DNA of 64,000 bases from Halalkaliarchaeum sp. AArc-CO (GTDB taxonomy: Archaea; Halobacteriota; Halobacteria; Halobacteriales; Haloferacaceae). Each line of letters starts with the position of its first letter. The first letter of the stretch is position 1. Positions 38,275-47,085 of this stretch are shown piece after piece. The stretch spans positions 2,356,001 to 2,420,000 of the forward strand of contig NZ_CP087723.1 in NCBI RefSeq assembly GCF_024972735.1. Reading direction: 5' to 3'. The notes below the pieces were generated by a model. The model was not told the origin of the DNA and ran no database searches. It saw only the letters and a program-made list of their open reading frames with translations. The position numbers were made by a program, and so were the translations under genes.

Positions 38275-39417
38275 ATGGCCAGTGACAGCACACCGGAGAC
38301 GGACAGGGACGAATCGGGCGGCGGCTCGGGTAACGAATCGGGCGGCGGCTCCCCCGACGGCTCCGGTGACGACTCCGGCGAGGTCGTCACCCTCGCCCAC
38401 GGAGCCGGCGGAGAGGCGATGCGGTCGCTGGTCGACGAACTCGTCGTGCCCCGGTTCACGGACGGCGATCGGACGGCCGGAGTCGGCGAGGGTGGTGTCG
38501 GACTGGCGGCGCTGGACGACGGGGCGGTCCACCCGATCGGCGACGGCTCACAAGCGATCGTCGTGACCACCGACAGCCACGTCGTGACGCCCAGGTTCTT
38601 CCAGGGCGGCGACATCGGCCGGCTGGCCGTGGCGGGAACCGTAAACGACCTCGCTGTGATGGGGGCGACGGAACCGCTCACTCTCACCTGTTCGTTCGTG
38701 CTCGAAGAGGGGACCCCGATCGCCGACGTCGAACGCGTCGTCGAGTCGATGCGGAAAACTGCCCGGGAGGCCGGCGCGACGATCTCGACGGGCGACACGA
38801 AGGTGATGGGCAACGGCGAGATCGACGGGATCGTGATAAACACCGCCGGGATCGCGCACGTGGATGCCGGCGACGCAGTGACCGACGCCGGTCTCCGACC
38901 GGGTGACGCAGTGATCGTCAGCGGGACGATGGGTGATCACGGGATCGCGCTGCTCGCCGAACGCGAGGGGTTCGACTTCACGGGTGATTTGAAAAGCGAC
39001 GTCGCCCCGGTGAACGACCTCGTCCGGGCGGCGATGGCGGCCGGCGAGGTGACGGCGATGAAAGACCCCACCCGCGGGGGGCTGGCGAATGCGCTCAACG
39101 AGATGGCCGATAAGGCGGACGTCGGAATCGACGTGGTCGAACGTGACATTCCGGTCTCGGGAGCGATCGCCTCCGCGGGCGAGGTGCTCGGAATCGACCC
39201 GTTCGCGGTCGCCAACGAAGGGAAGGTCGTGTTCGGGGTGGATCCCGGCGACGCGGATGCAGTCCTCGAAGCGATCAAAGACCGTCCCGGCGGCCAGGAG
39301 GCCGCGATCGTCGGGCACGCAACCGAGGAACATCCCGGGCGCGTCGTCGTCGACACCGGCTTCGGCCGTCGATACATGAGCGAACCAGAGGGGGAAACCC
39401 TCCCCCGGATCTGCTGA
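38275..39417 (+). CDS. hypE: Hydrogenase maturation protein HypE
   Basis: Dehydrates the carbamoyl group on its C-terminal Cys to thiocyanate, the CN donor. 380 residues. It ends in LPRIC, so the reactive terminal Cys is intact. The PurM-like fold is seen in VTLAHGAGGEAMRSLV, AVAGTVNDLAVMGA and KDPTRGGLANALNEMA. The first 37 residues are an unusual Gly/Ser/Asp low-complexity extension (GGGSGNESGGGS) absent from bacterial HypE, with internal DNA repeats. It starts two bases after hypD and its stop overlaps hypA (TGATG). Confidence 0.95.
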   Translation: MASDSTPETDRDESGGGSGNESGGGSPDGSGDDSGEVVTLAHGAGGEAMRSLVDELVVPRFTDGDRTAGVGEGGVGLAALDDGAVHPIGDGSQAIVVTTDSHVVTPRFFQGGDIGRLAVAGTVNDLAVMGATEPLTLTCSFVLEEGTPIADVERVVESMRKTAREAGATISTGDTKVMGNGEIDGIVINTAGIAHVDAGDAVTDAGLRPGDAVIVSGTMGDHGIALLAEREGFDFTGDLKSDVAPVNDLVRAAMAAGEVTAMKDPTRGGLANALNEMADKADVGIDVVERDIPVSGAIASAGEVLGIDPFAVANEGKVVFGVDPGDADAVLEAIKDRPGGQEAAIVGHATEEHPGRVVVDTGFGRRYMSEPEGETLPRIC

Positions 39418-39818
39418 TGCACGAGATAAGCGTCGCCTCCGGCATCCTCGACCGCGCGATCACGGCGGCGGAGGAACACGGCGCCGACCGGATCGACGCG
39501 ATCACGATCGAGATCGGCCGGGCGACCCACGTCAATCCCGAGCAGCTCGTGTTCTGCCTCGAGACGATCGCGGATGGAACGGCGGGCGAGGGCGCGACCG
39601 TCCGAACCGAGACCGTGGATCCGGTTGCGGTATGCGACTGCGGCTGGCGCGACGAACCCGACGATCTGGGACTGGTCGGCGGGTTCGCGCCGGACGTCCG
39701 CTGTCCGGAGTGTGGTGAGCGGACTGAACTCGTCCGGGGACGAGAGTGCCGGCTCGCGAGCATCGAAGTACCGGAGGCTGGTGACAGGACCGAGCAGACA
39801 GCTACCCAGGAGCGTTGA
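39417..39818 (+). CDS. hypA: Hydrogenase nickel chaperone HypA
   Basis: Nickel-binding chaperone that works with HypB. 133 residues. MHEISVASGIL supplies the N-terminal Met-His-Glu nickel site. The zinc ribbon is CDCG...CPECG; the first pair is CxC rather than the usual CxxC, which should be checked against homologues. Its start overlaps the hypE stop, and its stop lies just before hypB. Confidence 0.93.
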   Translation: MHEISVASGILDRAITAAEEHGADRIDAITIEIGRATHVNPEQLVFCLETIADGTAGEGATVRTETVDPVAVCDCGWRDEPDDLGLVGGFAPDVRCPECGERTELVRGRECRLASIEVPEAGDRTEQTATQER

Positions 39819-39826
39819 GAGGACAC

Positions 39827-40681
39827 ATGCACTACGAGAGGACGATCCGACCGATCCGACTGTACCGAACGAACCGAGCCACTCTCCCGCCGGTTCGGTG
39901 GCTCGAGGAACTCGCAGATCGCCTGGGGGCGGCCCGGGCCCACCGGTTCGGCCACGGGGACCACGATCACGGCGAGAGCGCAACCGACGCCGAGGCCGAC
40001 GTGCTGGCGGCGATCCGGGAGCGCGCCGGCGAGATCCACGAGACGCTCGCCCACGACCACGGCGTGTTCGCCGTGGAGTTCGTGGGCTCCACCGGCGGCG
40101 GAAAGACGAAACTCATCGAGGAACTGCTCGAACGCGCCCCGACGGACGAACAGATCGGCGCGATCGTGGGCGACGTCGCCGGCGAGGACGACGCGACCCG
40201 GCTCCGCGAGTACGGGATCCCCGTCGAGAACGTCAACACCGGCAAGGAGTGTCACCTCGATCCGGGCGGGATCGAGACGGCGCTCTCCGCGTTCGATCTC
40301 GAGGAACTGGACACGCTGTACGTCGAGAACGTCGGTAACATGGTGTGTCCGGCGGACTTCCCGCTGGGCGCGACCGTCCGGGTGCTCGTGGTCAGCACCA
40401 CCGAGGGCGACGACGTGGTCGCCAAACATCCCCTCCTGGTGCAGAAGTGCGACGCGGCGGTCGTAAACAAGGTCGACCTCGCCGAGGCGGTGGGAACCGA
40501 CCTGGATCGGGTTCGGGCCGACCTCGCGCGGGTTGCCCCCGACGTTCCGGTGTTCGAAACCGACGCGAGCTCCGGGGCGGGCGTCGACGAACTCGGAGAT
40601 TTCCTGGAGTCGAAACGCGGAGAGCACGGTCACCACGGGCACGATCACGAACACGACCGAGTTCACCATCCCGGCGAGTAG
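39827..40681 (+). CDS. hypB: Hydrogenase nickel-insertion GTPase HypB
   Basis: GTPase for nickel delivery, 284 residues. P-loop VGSTGGGKT at residues 86-94; nickel/zinc site NTGKECHLDPGG; G4 NKVDLAE. Two histidine-rich stretches frame the domain: HRFGHGDHDHGE near residue 39-50 and EHGHHGHDHEHD at the C-terminus, both likely to bind or store nickel. The ATG at 39827 (MHYERTIRPIRLYRTN) is used; a TTG four codons earlier overlaps hypA. It ends three bases before hypF. Confidence 0.94.
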   Translation: MHYERTIRPIRLYRTNRATLPPVRWLEELADRLGAARAHRFGHGDHDHGESATDAEADVLAAIRERAGEIHETLAHDHGVFAVEFVGSTGGGKTKLIEELLERAPTDEQIGAIVGDVAGEDDATRLREYGIPVENVNTGKECHLDPGGIETALSAFDLEELDTLYVENVGNMVCPADFPLGATVRVLVVSTTEGDDVVAKHPLLVQKCDAAVVNKVDLAEAVGTDLDRVRADLARVAPDVPVFETDASSGAGVDELGDFLESKRGEHGHHGHDHEHDRVHHPGE

Positions 40682-40684
40682 CTA

Positions 40685-43021
40685 ATGACAGGCTCACGAG
40701 TCCGTGTCGACCTCACCGTGCAAGGCGTCGTCCAGGGAGTCGGGTTCCGCCCGTTCGTCTACCGGCGGGCAACCGACCACGACCTGTCCGGCACGGTTCG
40801 AAACACTGGTGACGCCGGGGTCGAAATCGAACTTGAAGGGGACGCCGGGAGCGTGGAGGCGTTCCTTGCGGATCTCCGAGAGCGACCGCCGCCGCTCTCC
40901 CGGGTCGAGTCGGTCGAGGTCGATCGAAGAGACGAAAGCGGGGACTCCACGATCGGAGGAAGCGAGGAGTTCCGAATCCTCCAGTCGACCGACGACGACG
41001 GTGGTTCGGGAACGATCCCGCCCGACACCGGAATCTGTGATCGGTGTCTCGAGGACGTCCGGGATCCGGAGTCGCGATACCACCGCTACTGGGCGACCTC
41101 CTGTGTGGATTGTGGCCCCCGATACACGGTCATCCGAGAGTTGCCGTACGACCGACCGCGCACCTCGATGGACGCGTTTCCGATGTGTGACGCCTGCCGA
41201 ACGGAGTACGAGAACCCTGCCGATCGACGCTATCACGCCCAGACGATCGCCTGTCCCGACTGCGGGCCAACGCTGTCGCTTCTGGAACCGGTCGACGGGG
41301 GGGCCAGTCCGGGCGCACAGCGCCGGGAACGCGCGACCGGTCCGGAGGCGATCGACGAGACGGCGCGACGGCTCGCCCGCGGAGAGATCGTCGCGATCAG
41401 GGGTATCGGCGGCACGCATCTGGCGTGTGACGCAACCGATCCCACGGTCGTACAGCGGTTGCGCGAGCGAACGAACCGCCCGGGGAAGCCGTTCGCGGTG
41501 ATGACACCGTCGGTCGACCGGATCCGGTCGTTCGCCCGAGTCTCGGAGACAGAACGGGAGCAACTCGAGGACGTCCGTCGACCGATCGTCGTCCTCGAAC
41601 GGGACGACGAGGACTTGCTCGGCGCCGTCGCACCCGGACTCCACACTGTCGGGGTGATGCTCCCGTACGCGGGACTTCACCACCTCCTGTTCGAAGAAGC
41701 CGTAACCGAAGGGAAACACGTGGCCTCCAGGATCGAGGGTCCGCTCGTAATGACGAGTGGAAACATGCCCGGAGATCCAATGTGTACGTCAGTCGACGAG
41801 ATCTTCGGGAGCCTGTCCGGCGTGATCGATGCCGCGCTGGTTCACGATCGAGAGATCGTCGCCCGGTGTGACGACAGTGTCGTGCGCGTCGTCGACGGCG
41901 ACCGACGGTTTCTCCGGCGATCCAGGGGGTGGATCCCTCAACCGTTGCCTCGCCAGTCCGAGGGATCACCGACGCTGGCGCTCGGAGCGGAGTTCGACAG
42001 CACCGTTGCGCTGGCTCGCGACGACGAGGTGTTTCCCTCTCAACATCTCGGCGACGTCGACGATCCGGCAACCGAGAGGTTCCTCCGGGAAACGGTCGAT
42101 CACCTCGCCGAACTGCTGGGGGTCGATCCGAGCGTCGTCGCCTGCGACGCTCATCCGAACTTCCTCACGAGCAAACTGGCCGCGGAGTACGCCACCGAGG
42201 AACCGATCCGAGTGCAACATCATCACGCCCACGCGGCCTCGCTTCTGGGCGAGCACGACCGCGACCGGGCGATCGTAATCGCCGCCGACGGCACCGGCTA
42301 CGGCCCCAACGGGACGATCTGGGGGGGCGAGGTGCTCGACGCGACGAGAGGCTCCTTCGAGCGGATCGGAGGGCTCGGAACGTTCCGCCTGCCGGGCGGA
42401 GAGGCGGCGATCGAACGGCCGGCGCGGATTCTCGCGAGCCTGCTTTCGGATCCAGATCGGATCGACGAATTGCTGATCGAGCGGGCAGCGCTTTCACCCG
42501 CCGATGCATCGACCGTGCGACAGAGCCTGGAGGCGGGAGTGAACGCGCCGGAAACGACGAGCGCCGGCCGGTTCCTCGACGCGATCGCCGCGCTCGTCGG
42601 GGTCGGGACCGAGCGACGGTACCAGGGCGAACCTGCGATCAGGCTCGAGGCAGCCGCTTCCGGACACGATCCGGTCGACATCGAGATCCCGTACCGACGG
42701 CGCGACGGCGATCGAGTGGTCGACGTGAATCGCCTGACAGAGACTCTCGAAACACTACTCGAGAGGGAACCGGCAGCCGTCGTCGCCGCGACAGCCCAGG
42801 ACGCGCTGGCGCGGGGGCTCGCCGAGATCGCAGTCGACGTGGCCGTCGATCGGGACGTCGACGCGATCGGATTCACCGGCGGCGTGGCGTACAACGAGGC
42901 CATTTCCCGACGGATCCGGGAAACCACCGAATCTGTGGGGTTGGCGTTCCTCGGCCACGAGCAGGTTCCGCCTGGCGACGCCGGGATCGCGTACGGACAG
43001 GCGGTCGTCGCGACGGAATGA
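40685..43021 (+). CDS. hypF: Carbamoyltransferase HypF
   Basis: Uses carbamoyl phosphate and ATP to load the HypE Cys. 778 residues with all domains in order: acylphosphatase-like (VQGVVQGVGFRPFVYRRA, residues 12-29), two zinc fingers (CDRCLEDV...CVDCGPRYT and CDACRTEY...CPDCGPTLS, about 115-205), a YrdC-like nucleotide domain (GIGGTHLACDATDP, near 240), and a Kae1/TobZ-like domain (VQHHHAHAASLLGEH, near 510; GFTGGVAYNEAI near 735). Last gene of the operon; followed by an AT-rich region where transcription presumably ends. Confidence 0.96.
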   Translation: MTGSRVRVDLTVQGVVQGVGFRPFVYRRATDHDLSGTVRNTGDAGVEIELEGDAGSVEAFLADLRERPPPLSRVESVEVDRRDESGDSTIGGSEEFRILQSTDDDGGSGTIPPDTGICDRCLEDVRDPESRYHRYWATSCVDCGPRYTVIRELPYDRPRTSMDAFPMCDACRTEYENPADRRYHAQTIACPDCGPTLSLLEPVDGGASPGAQRRERATGPEAIDETARRLARGEIVAIRGIGGTHLACDATDPTVVQRLRERTNRPGKPFAVMTPSVDRIRSFARVSETEREQLEDVRRPIVVLERDDEDLLGAVAPGLHTVGVMLPYAGLHHLLFEEAVTEGKHVASRIEGPLVMTSGNMPGDPMCTSVDEIFGSLSGVIDAALVHDREIVARCDDSVVRVVDGDRRFLRRSRGWIPQPLPRQSEGSPTLALGAEFDSTVALARDDEVFPSQHLGDVDDPATERFLRETVDHLAELLGVDPSVVACDAHPNFLTSKLAAEYATEEPIRVQHHHAHAASLLGEHDRDRAIVIAADGTGYGPNGTIWGGEVLDATRGSFERIGGLGTFRLPGGEAAIERPARILASLLSDPDRIDELLIERAALSPADASTVRQSLEAGVNAPETTSAGRFLDAIAALVGVGTERRYQGEPAIRLEAAASGHDPVDIEIPYRRRDGDRVVDVNRLTETLETLLEREPAAVVAATAQDALARGLAEIAVDVAVDRDVDAIGFTGGVAYNEAISRRIRETTESVGLAFLGHEQVPPGDAGIAYGQAVVATE

Positions 43022-43203
43022 CTGTGGACGACGGAGAGAGTCGACGAACATATAGAATCAGAATATAATAAATATATTTTATATGATTGTCGAATCCGAG
43101 CAATCCGATTCGAACGTGTCAAACACTGCCGAGAACAGGAAAAAGTCGAAGCCGACGAATTAGAGCAGATAACAGTGCGAGTAATAGTGTAATAAACACG
43201 TGC

Positions 43204-43241
43204 AAACAAAACCTGCCGAACTGTAAACAAACCTGTCGAAC
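43204..43241. repeat. Imperfect direct repeat AAACAAACCTGYCGAAC
   Basis: Copies at 43204-43221 and 43225-43241 differ by one inserted A and one C/T change. They lie in the AT-rich island and could be a protein-binding site. Confidence 0.75.
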
Positions 43242-43666
43242 GACGACGAAATCCCTCGACAACAGGGATCGAAAAGCCGGCGTTCTCGTCCTATTCGATA
43301 CGAGATAAACCAAAGTTACCACCAGTTGTGTCGAGATAAGGAAGGACCGACGGTTATTACCATAAAATATATATTAAACCCGAATAAACAGATTAATTAT
43401 ATTTTCTACCGCACTACCGCACTACCGCGCTCGAAGGGTCGGAGCCGTCCGTCAACAGACGGTCATAGCGTTCGCTGGCCAAAAAATATATAGTGTTCTA
43501 TACTAATATATACCAATACAGATCGTCGGAAGGCTGTCGGTACACGTTCGTACCCCTTCGGACCCGAATATATACGTATTACAACATTATTTGAGCGGCG
43601 ACCGAATACAGTTACGCGATGGTATTGAACCATCCACCAGCCGGAAGAGAGATAAAAACCATTACC

Positions 43667-43674
43667 TTTATAGA
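43667..43674 (+). promoter_or_regulatory. ugp operon promoter
   Basis: TTTATAGA centred about 31 bases before the ugpB ATG; indicates a leaderless or nearly leaderless mRNA. Confidence 0.6.
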
Positions 43675-43700
43675 GAAGACCCTTATAGGTGTGATAGACC

Positions 43701-45107
43701 ATGTCAGATAATGGTAGGCGGTTGATCAGCGAAGCGGCGTCGCGACGTCGCGTGCTCAAGAACGTCGGAGCAGCCGCGTCCGTCGGTGGATTGGCGGCCG
43801 TGGCCGGATGTACGGGTGACGGCGACGACGAGCCCGCCGATGTCGGCGGCGAAGGTGAAGTCGAGGGCGTCGACGAGGTCGAAATCGAGTTCTGGCACGG
43901 GCTCGGCGGCGACCTCGGACAGATGGTTTCGGACCTCGCGGACGACTTCAGCGAGCAGTCCGACACCATCACAGTGACTGCGATCGAGCAGGGGACGTAT
44001 CGGGAAACGATGAACCAGACGATCAACGCCGTTCGCGCGGGTAACCCGCCGGGCCTGGCACAGATCTTCGAGGTCGGAACCAAGCAGGCGTACGACAGCG
44101 GAGCGTTCGTCCCCATCGAGGAGGTCATCCCGGAGGAGCAGCTCGAACTCGAGAACTTCCTGGATCCGGTGCTCAACTACTATCGGATCGACGGGCAGCT
44201 CAACTCGATGCCGTTCAACTCCTCGAACGCGCTGATGATGTACAACAAGACTGCCTTCGAGGAGGCCGGGCTCGACCCCGAATCGCCGCCGGAGACCTTC
44301 CAGGAGGTCATCGACTACTCCGAGGAGCTGATGGACGCCGGCTACAACTACGGCATTACCTGGCCGAACCACTCGTGGTTCGTCGAGCAGTGGTTCGCGC
44401 TCCAGGACCAGGAGCTAGTCAACAACGAAAACGGCCGCGCCGGAGACCCGACGGAAACGTACATCAACAGCGACGCCGGGATGAACGTCTTCGAGTGGTG
44501 GCAGGAGCTCGACGAGATGGGCGCGTACCTCTCGACCGGGATCGAAGCGTGGGGCGAGGCCCAGCAGGGCTTTTTCACCCAGGAGGCACCGATGGTGCTG
44601 TATTCAACGTCCAGCATCAACCCGATGCTGCAGGGCGCCCAGGACAACGACTTCGAGGCGGCCGCCGCGCGGATCCCCGCACCGGAAGGACAGCGTGCCG
44701 GCGTCACGATTGGGGGCGGCTCGGTGTGGATCCCCGACGGACAGGACCAGGCCGAACAGCAGGCTGCCGCGGAGTTCCTCCTGTGGCTCACCCAGCCCGA
44801 ACAACAGGAGCGATGGCACCGCGGCACCGGCTACTTCCCCGTGCGCGAGGAGTCGATCGAGAACCTCGAGGCGGAAGGGTTCTACGACGAGAACCCGGAC
44901 TTCCGCGTCGCGCTCGACCAGCTCCAGGAAGGCCAGGACACGCCGGCGACTCGGGGCGGGCTCATCGGGCCGTTCCTCGACACCCGGACGACGATCGCCG
45001 AATCCGCAGTCGCAGTCATGGACGGAGATCCGGTCGGCGAAGTGCTCGACGACGCCGCCGAGGACATCGAAGAGGCGCTCGAAGACTACATCGAGCGACA
45101 GTCGTAA
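43701..45107 (+). CDS. ugpB: ABC transporter substrate-binding lipoprotein, UgpB-like
   Basis: Family 1 extracellular solute-binding protein, probably for glycerol 3-phosphate or glycerophosphodiesters given the operon partners. 468 residues. Export signal SRRRVLKNVGAAASVGG with a lipobox-like VAGC (residue 37) marks it as a Tat-exported lipoprotein, the haloarchaeal norm. The mature domain starts EIEFWHGLGGDLGQMV, with the UgpB-like WHG segment, and includes IGGGSVWIPDG. The phosphodiesterase gene downstream supports the substrate guess; a sugar is an alternative. Confidence 0.85.
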   Translation: MSDNGRRLISEAASRRRVLKNVGAAASVGGLAAVAGCTGDGDDEPADVGGEGEVEGVDEVEIEFWHGLGGDLGQMVSDLADDFSEQSDTITVTAIEQGTYRETMNQTINAVRAGNPPGLAQIFEVGTKQAYDSGAFVPIEEVIPEEQLELENFLDPVLNYYRIDGQLNSMPFNSSNALMMYNKTAFEEAGLDPESPPETFQEVIDYSEELMDAGYNYGITWPNHSWFVEQWFALQDQELVNNENGRAGDPTETYINSDAGMNVFEWWQELDEMGAYLSTGIEAWGEAQQGFFTQEAPMVLYSTSSINPMLQGAQDNDFEAAAARIPAPEGQRAGVTIGGGSVWIPDGQDQAEQQAAAEFLLWLTQPEQQERWHRGTGYFPVREESIENLEAEGFYDENPDFRVALDQLQEGQDTPATRGGLIGPFLDTRTTIAESAVAVMDGDPVGEVLDDAAEDIEEALEDYIERQS

Positions 45108-45269
45108 TCCCCGTGTCCGGCACCCGGCTCGGCGGATCGGGGCGGCGATCGAATCGACGTCGAGTCGGCCAACTGACCGGACGGAGTCGGACGAGAACAG
45201 GTGCGACAGATATATAGCCCGCATTTTTCAATATGCCAGAAACCATGCGAAACAGGGGGTACAGAATCG

Positions 45270-46172
45270 ATGGCTGAATCGCAGAGAGCGGTGTTCAAAA
45301 ACCGGAAGCTCGCGGCGCTGCTTTTGCTTCCGACGATCGCAGTCTGTCTGGCGTTCCTGTACTATCCGGCTATCGACACGTTCCGGTTGAGCCTGTTCCA
45401 GACGACGCTGGTCGACGAGACGTTCGCCGGTCTCTACAACTACGAGCGGATGTTCACTTCCGAGCGGTATCGAAACAGCATTTTCGTGACGTTCGCGTTC
45501 GGGGGTGTCGTCGTGTTCGGTACGATGCTGGTTGCGCTATTTATCGCATTTATGATGTACGAGGTGAACCACTTCACCTCGGTGTATCTCATCACCGCGA
45601 TCTGGCCGTACGCGCTGCCGCCGGCCGTGGCGGGGCTAGTGTTGTTGTTCCTGTTCCAGCCCGATCTCGGAATCTTCACCTACTACATCAGGGCGATCGG
45701 GTCGGTCTTCGGCATGGACATCGCGTTCAACTGGCGACAGGACGGCCCGCTTGCGTTCGCGGTCGTTTCGGTCGCGGCGATCTGGAAACAGCTCGGCTAC
45801 AACATCATCTTCATGATCGCGGCACTGAACAACATCCCGGACACGATCGACGAAGCGGCCGAACTCGACGGGATCGGTCGCCTCAACCGACTGTTCCGCA
45901 TCTACGTGCCGCTGATGTCGCCGACGCTCGTGTTCCTGATCGTGATGAACACGATCTACGCGTTCTTCGCGACGTTCCCGCTGATCGACCTGATGACCAG
46001 CGGCGGTCCGGGCGGTGCGACGAACATCCTGATCTACAACCTCTACATCGACGCCTTCGAGAACTTCAACCTCGGGTACGCCTCCGCACAGTCGCTCGTG
46101 TTGTTCCTGATCGTCGGGTTGTTGATGTACGGACAGCTCAGAGTCTCGGACCGGTACGCACACTACGGGTGA
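45270..46172 (+). CDS. ugpA: ABC transporter permease UgpA-like
   Basis: 300-residue inner-membrane permease of the MalF/UgpA class with six membrane segments, from LAALLLLPTIAVCLAFLYY through LVLFLIVGLLMYG. The cytoplasmic ATPase-coupling EAA loop is DEAAELDGIGRLNRLFRIYV. Start MAESQRAVFKNRK at 45270 follows a TATA-like GATATATAG (45209-45217) by 57 bases, so a secondary promoter within the operon is possible. Pairs with UgpE, six bases downstream. Confidence 0.88.
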   Translation: MAESQRAVFKNRKLAALLLLPTIAVCLAFLYYPAIDTFRLSLFQTTLVDETFAGLYNYERMFTSERYRNSIFVTFAFGGVVVFGTMLVALFIAFMMYEVNHFTSVYLITAIWPYALPPAVAGLVLLFLFQPDLGIFTYYIRAIGSVFGMDIAFNWRQDGPLAFAVVSVAAIWKQLGYNIIFMIAALNNIPDTIDEAAELDGIGRLNRLFRIYVPLMSPTLVFLIVMNTIYAFFATFPLIDLMTSGGPGGATNILIYNLYIDAFENFNLGYASAQSLVLFLIVGLLMYGQLRVSDRYAHYG

Positions 46173-46178
46173 TTATCG

Positions 46179-47081
46179 ATGGCAGAATCAACAGTCTCAG
46201 AGACGACGACACGAGGCGAAGACACCACGACAGGGGTCCGACGGAACCGACAATCCCTGGGGGACGTCCTCCCCGACCAGTGGCTGATGCACGTTGGACT
46301 GATCGTCTCCATTTCGCTCATGGCGCTCCCGCTGATACTCGCGGCGATCATGAGCACTCAGTCAGTCGCCGAGATCTACGACGTGACGAACCTCGCCCCC
46401 GGAAGCGACGCCTACGAGAACTACTACCGGGTGATGACCGACTTCAACATGTGGACCTACCTCATCAACTCGACGATCATGGCGCTTGCCATCGTCGTCG
46501 GGAAGGTGGGCCTGTCGCTTCTGGCGGCGCTCGCGCTGGTCTACTACGACTTCCCGTACAAGAACGCGACGTTCATGTTCGTGCTGTTCACGCTGATGCT
46601 CCCGGTACCGGTCCGGATCGTCCCGCTGTTCGAGCTGATGGTGAACCTCGACTGGACGAACACGATGCTCGCGATCACGATGCCGTATCTGGCGAGCGCG
46701 ACCGCAGTCTTCCTGTTCCGGCAGCACTTTATGTCGATTCCGGCGTCGATCGTCGAGGCGGCAAAGCTCGACGACGTTGGCGGGCTCAGGTTCCTGATCT
46801 TCGTGTTGATCCCGATGTCGAAAGGGATGATCGCGGGCATTTCGGTGATCACCTACATCTACGCGTGGAACCAGTACCTCTGGCCGCTGGCGGTCATCAG
46901 CAGCCAAGATCAGCAGGTCGTACAGGTCGGGCTCAAGAGCCTCGAAGGAACCGCAGCGGCGGGACAGATCGAGTGGGGGCTCATCATGGCGGGCGCAATG
47001 ATCGCGCTCGTGCCCCCGCTCGTGGTGCTGATCGTGCTGCACAAGCCGCTGCTCGAAACGTTCGGTCTCCAGCAGAAATAG
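46179..47081 (+). CDS. ugpE: ABC transporter permease UgpE-like
   Basis: 300-residue second permease of the MalG/UgpE class. About 35 hydrophilic N-terminal residues (MAESTVSETTTRGEDTTTG) precede six membrane segments beginning VGLIVSISLMALPLILAAI. EAA loop: VEAAKLDDVGGLRFLIFVL. It begins like UgpA (MAES), otherwise unrelated. Ends four bases before the ATPase gene. Confidence 0.88.
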   Translation: MAESTVSETTTRGEDTTTGVRRNRQSLGDVLPDQWLMHVGLIVSISLMALPLILAAIMSTQSVAEIYDVTNLAPGSDAYENYYRVMTDFNMWTYLINSTIMALAIVVGKVGLSLLAALALVYYDFPYKNATFMFVLFTLMLPVPVRIVPLFELMVNLDWTNTMLAITMPYLASATAVFLFRQHFMSIPASIVEAAKLDDVGGLRFLIFVLIPMSKGMIAGISVITYIYAWNQYLWPLAVISSQDQQVVQVGLKSLEGTAAAGQIEWGLIMAGAMIALVPPLVVLIVLHKPLLETFGLQQK

Positions 47082-47085
47082 AACG

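Larger units (their letters stand above)
43022..43700. other. AT-rich gene-free island, 679 bp
   Basis: Between hypF and ugpB. Base composition drops sharply, with runs such as ATATAATAAATATATTTTATA (split around 43063-43084) and TATATATT. It contains a direct repeat (43204-43241), a triple 8-bp unit CTACCGCA (43407-43430), several TATA-like boxes and the ugpB promoter at its right end. A 73-codon open frame at 43087-43308 has no haloarchaeal character and is not called. Confidence 0.8.

Noticed and set aside
43087-43308. 73-codon frame in the AT-rich island
   Set aside because: Basic, Ser/Thr/Asn-rich translation unlike neighbouring proteins, with no promoter at proper spacing.
43407-43430. 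Triple 8-bp repeat as a possible CRISPR or origin element
   Set aside because: Units are too short, only three, with no spacers and no cdc6 or cas gene nearby.
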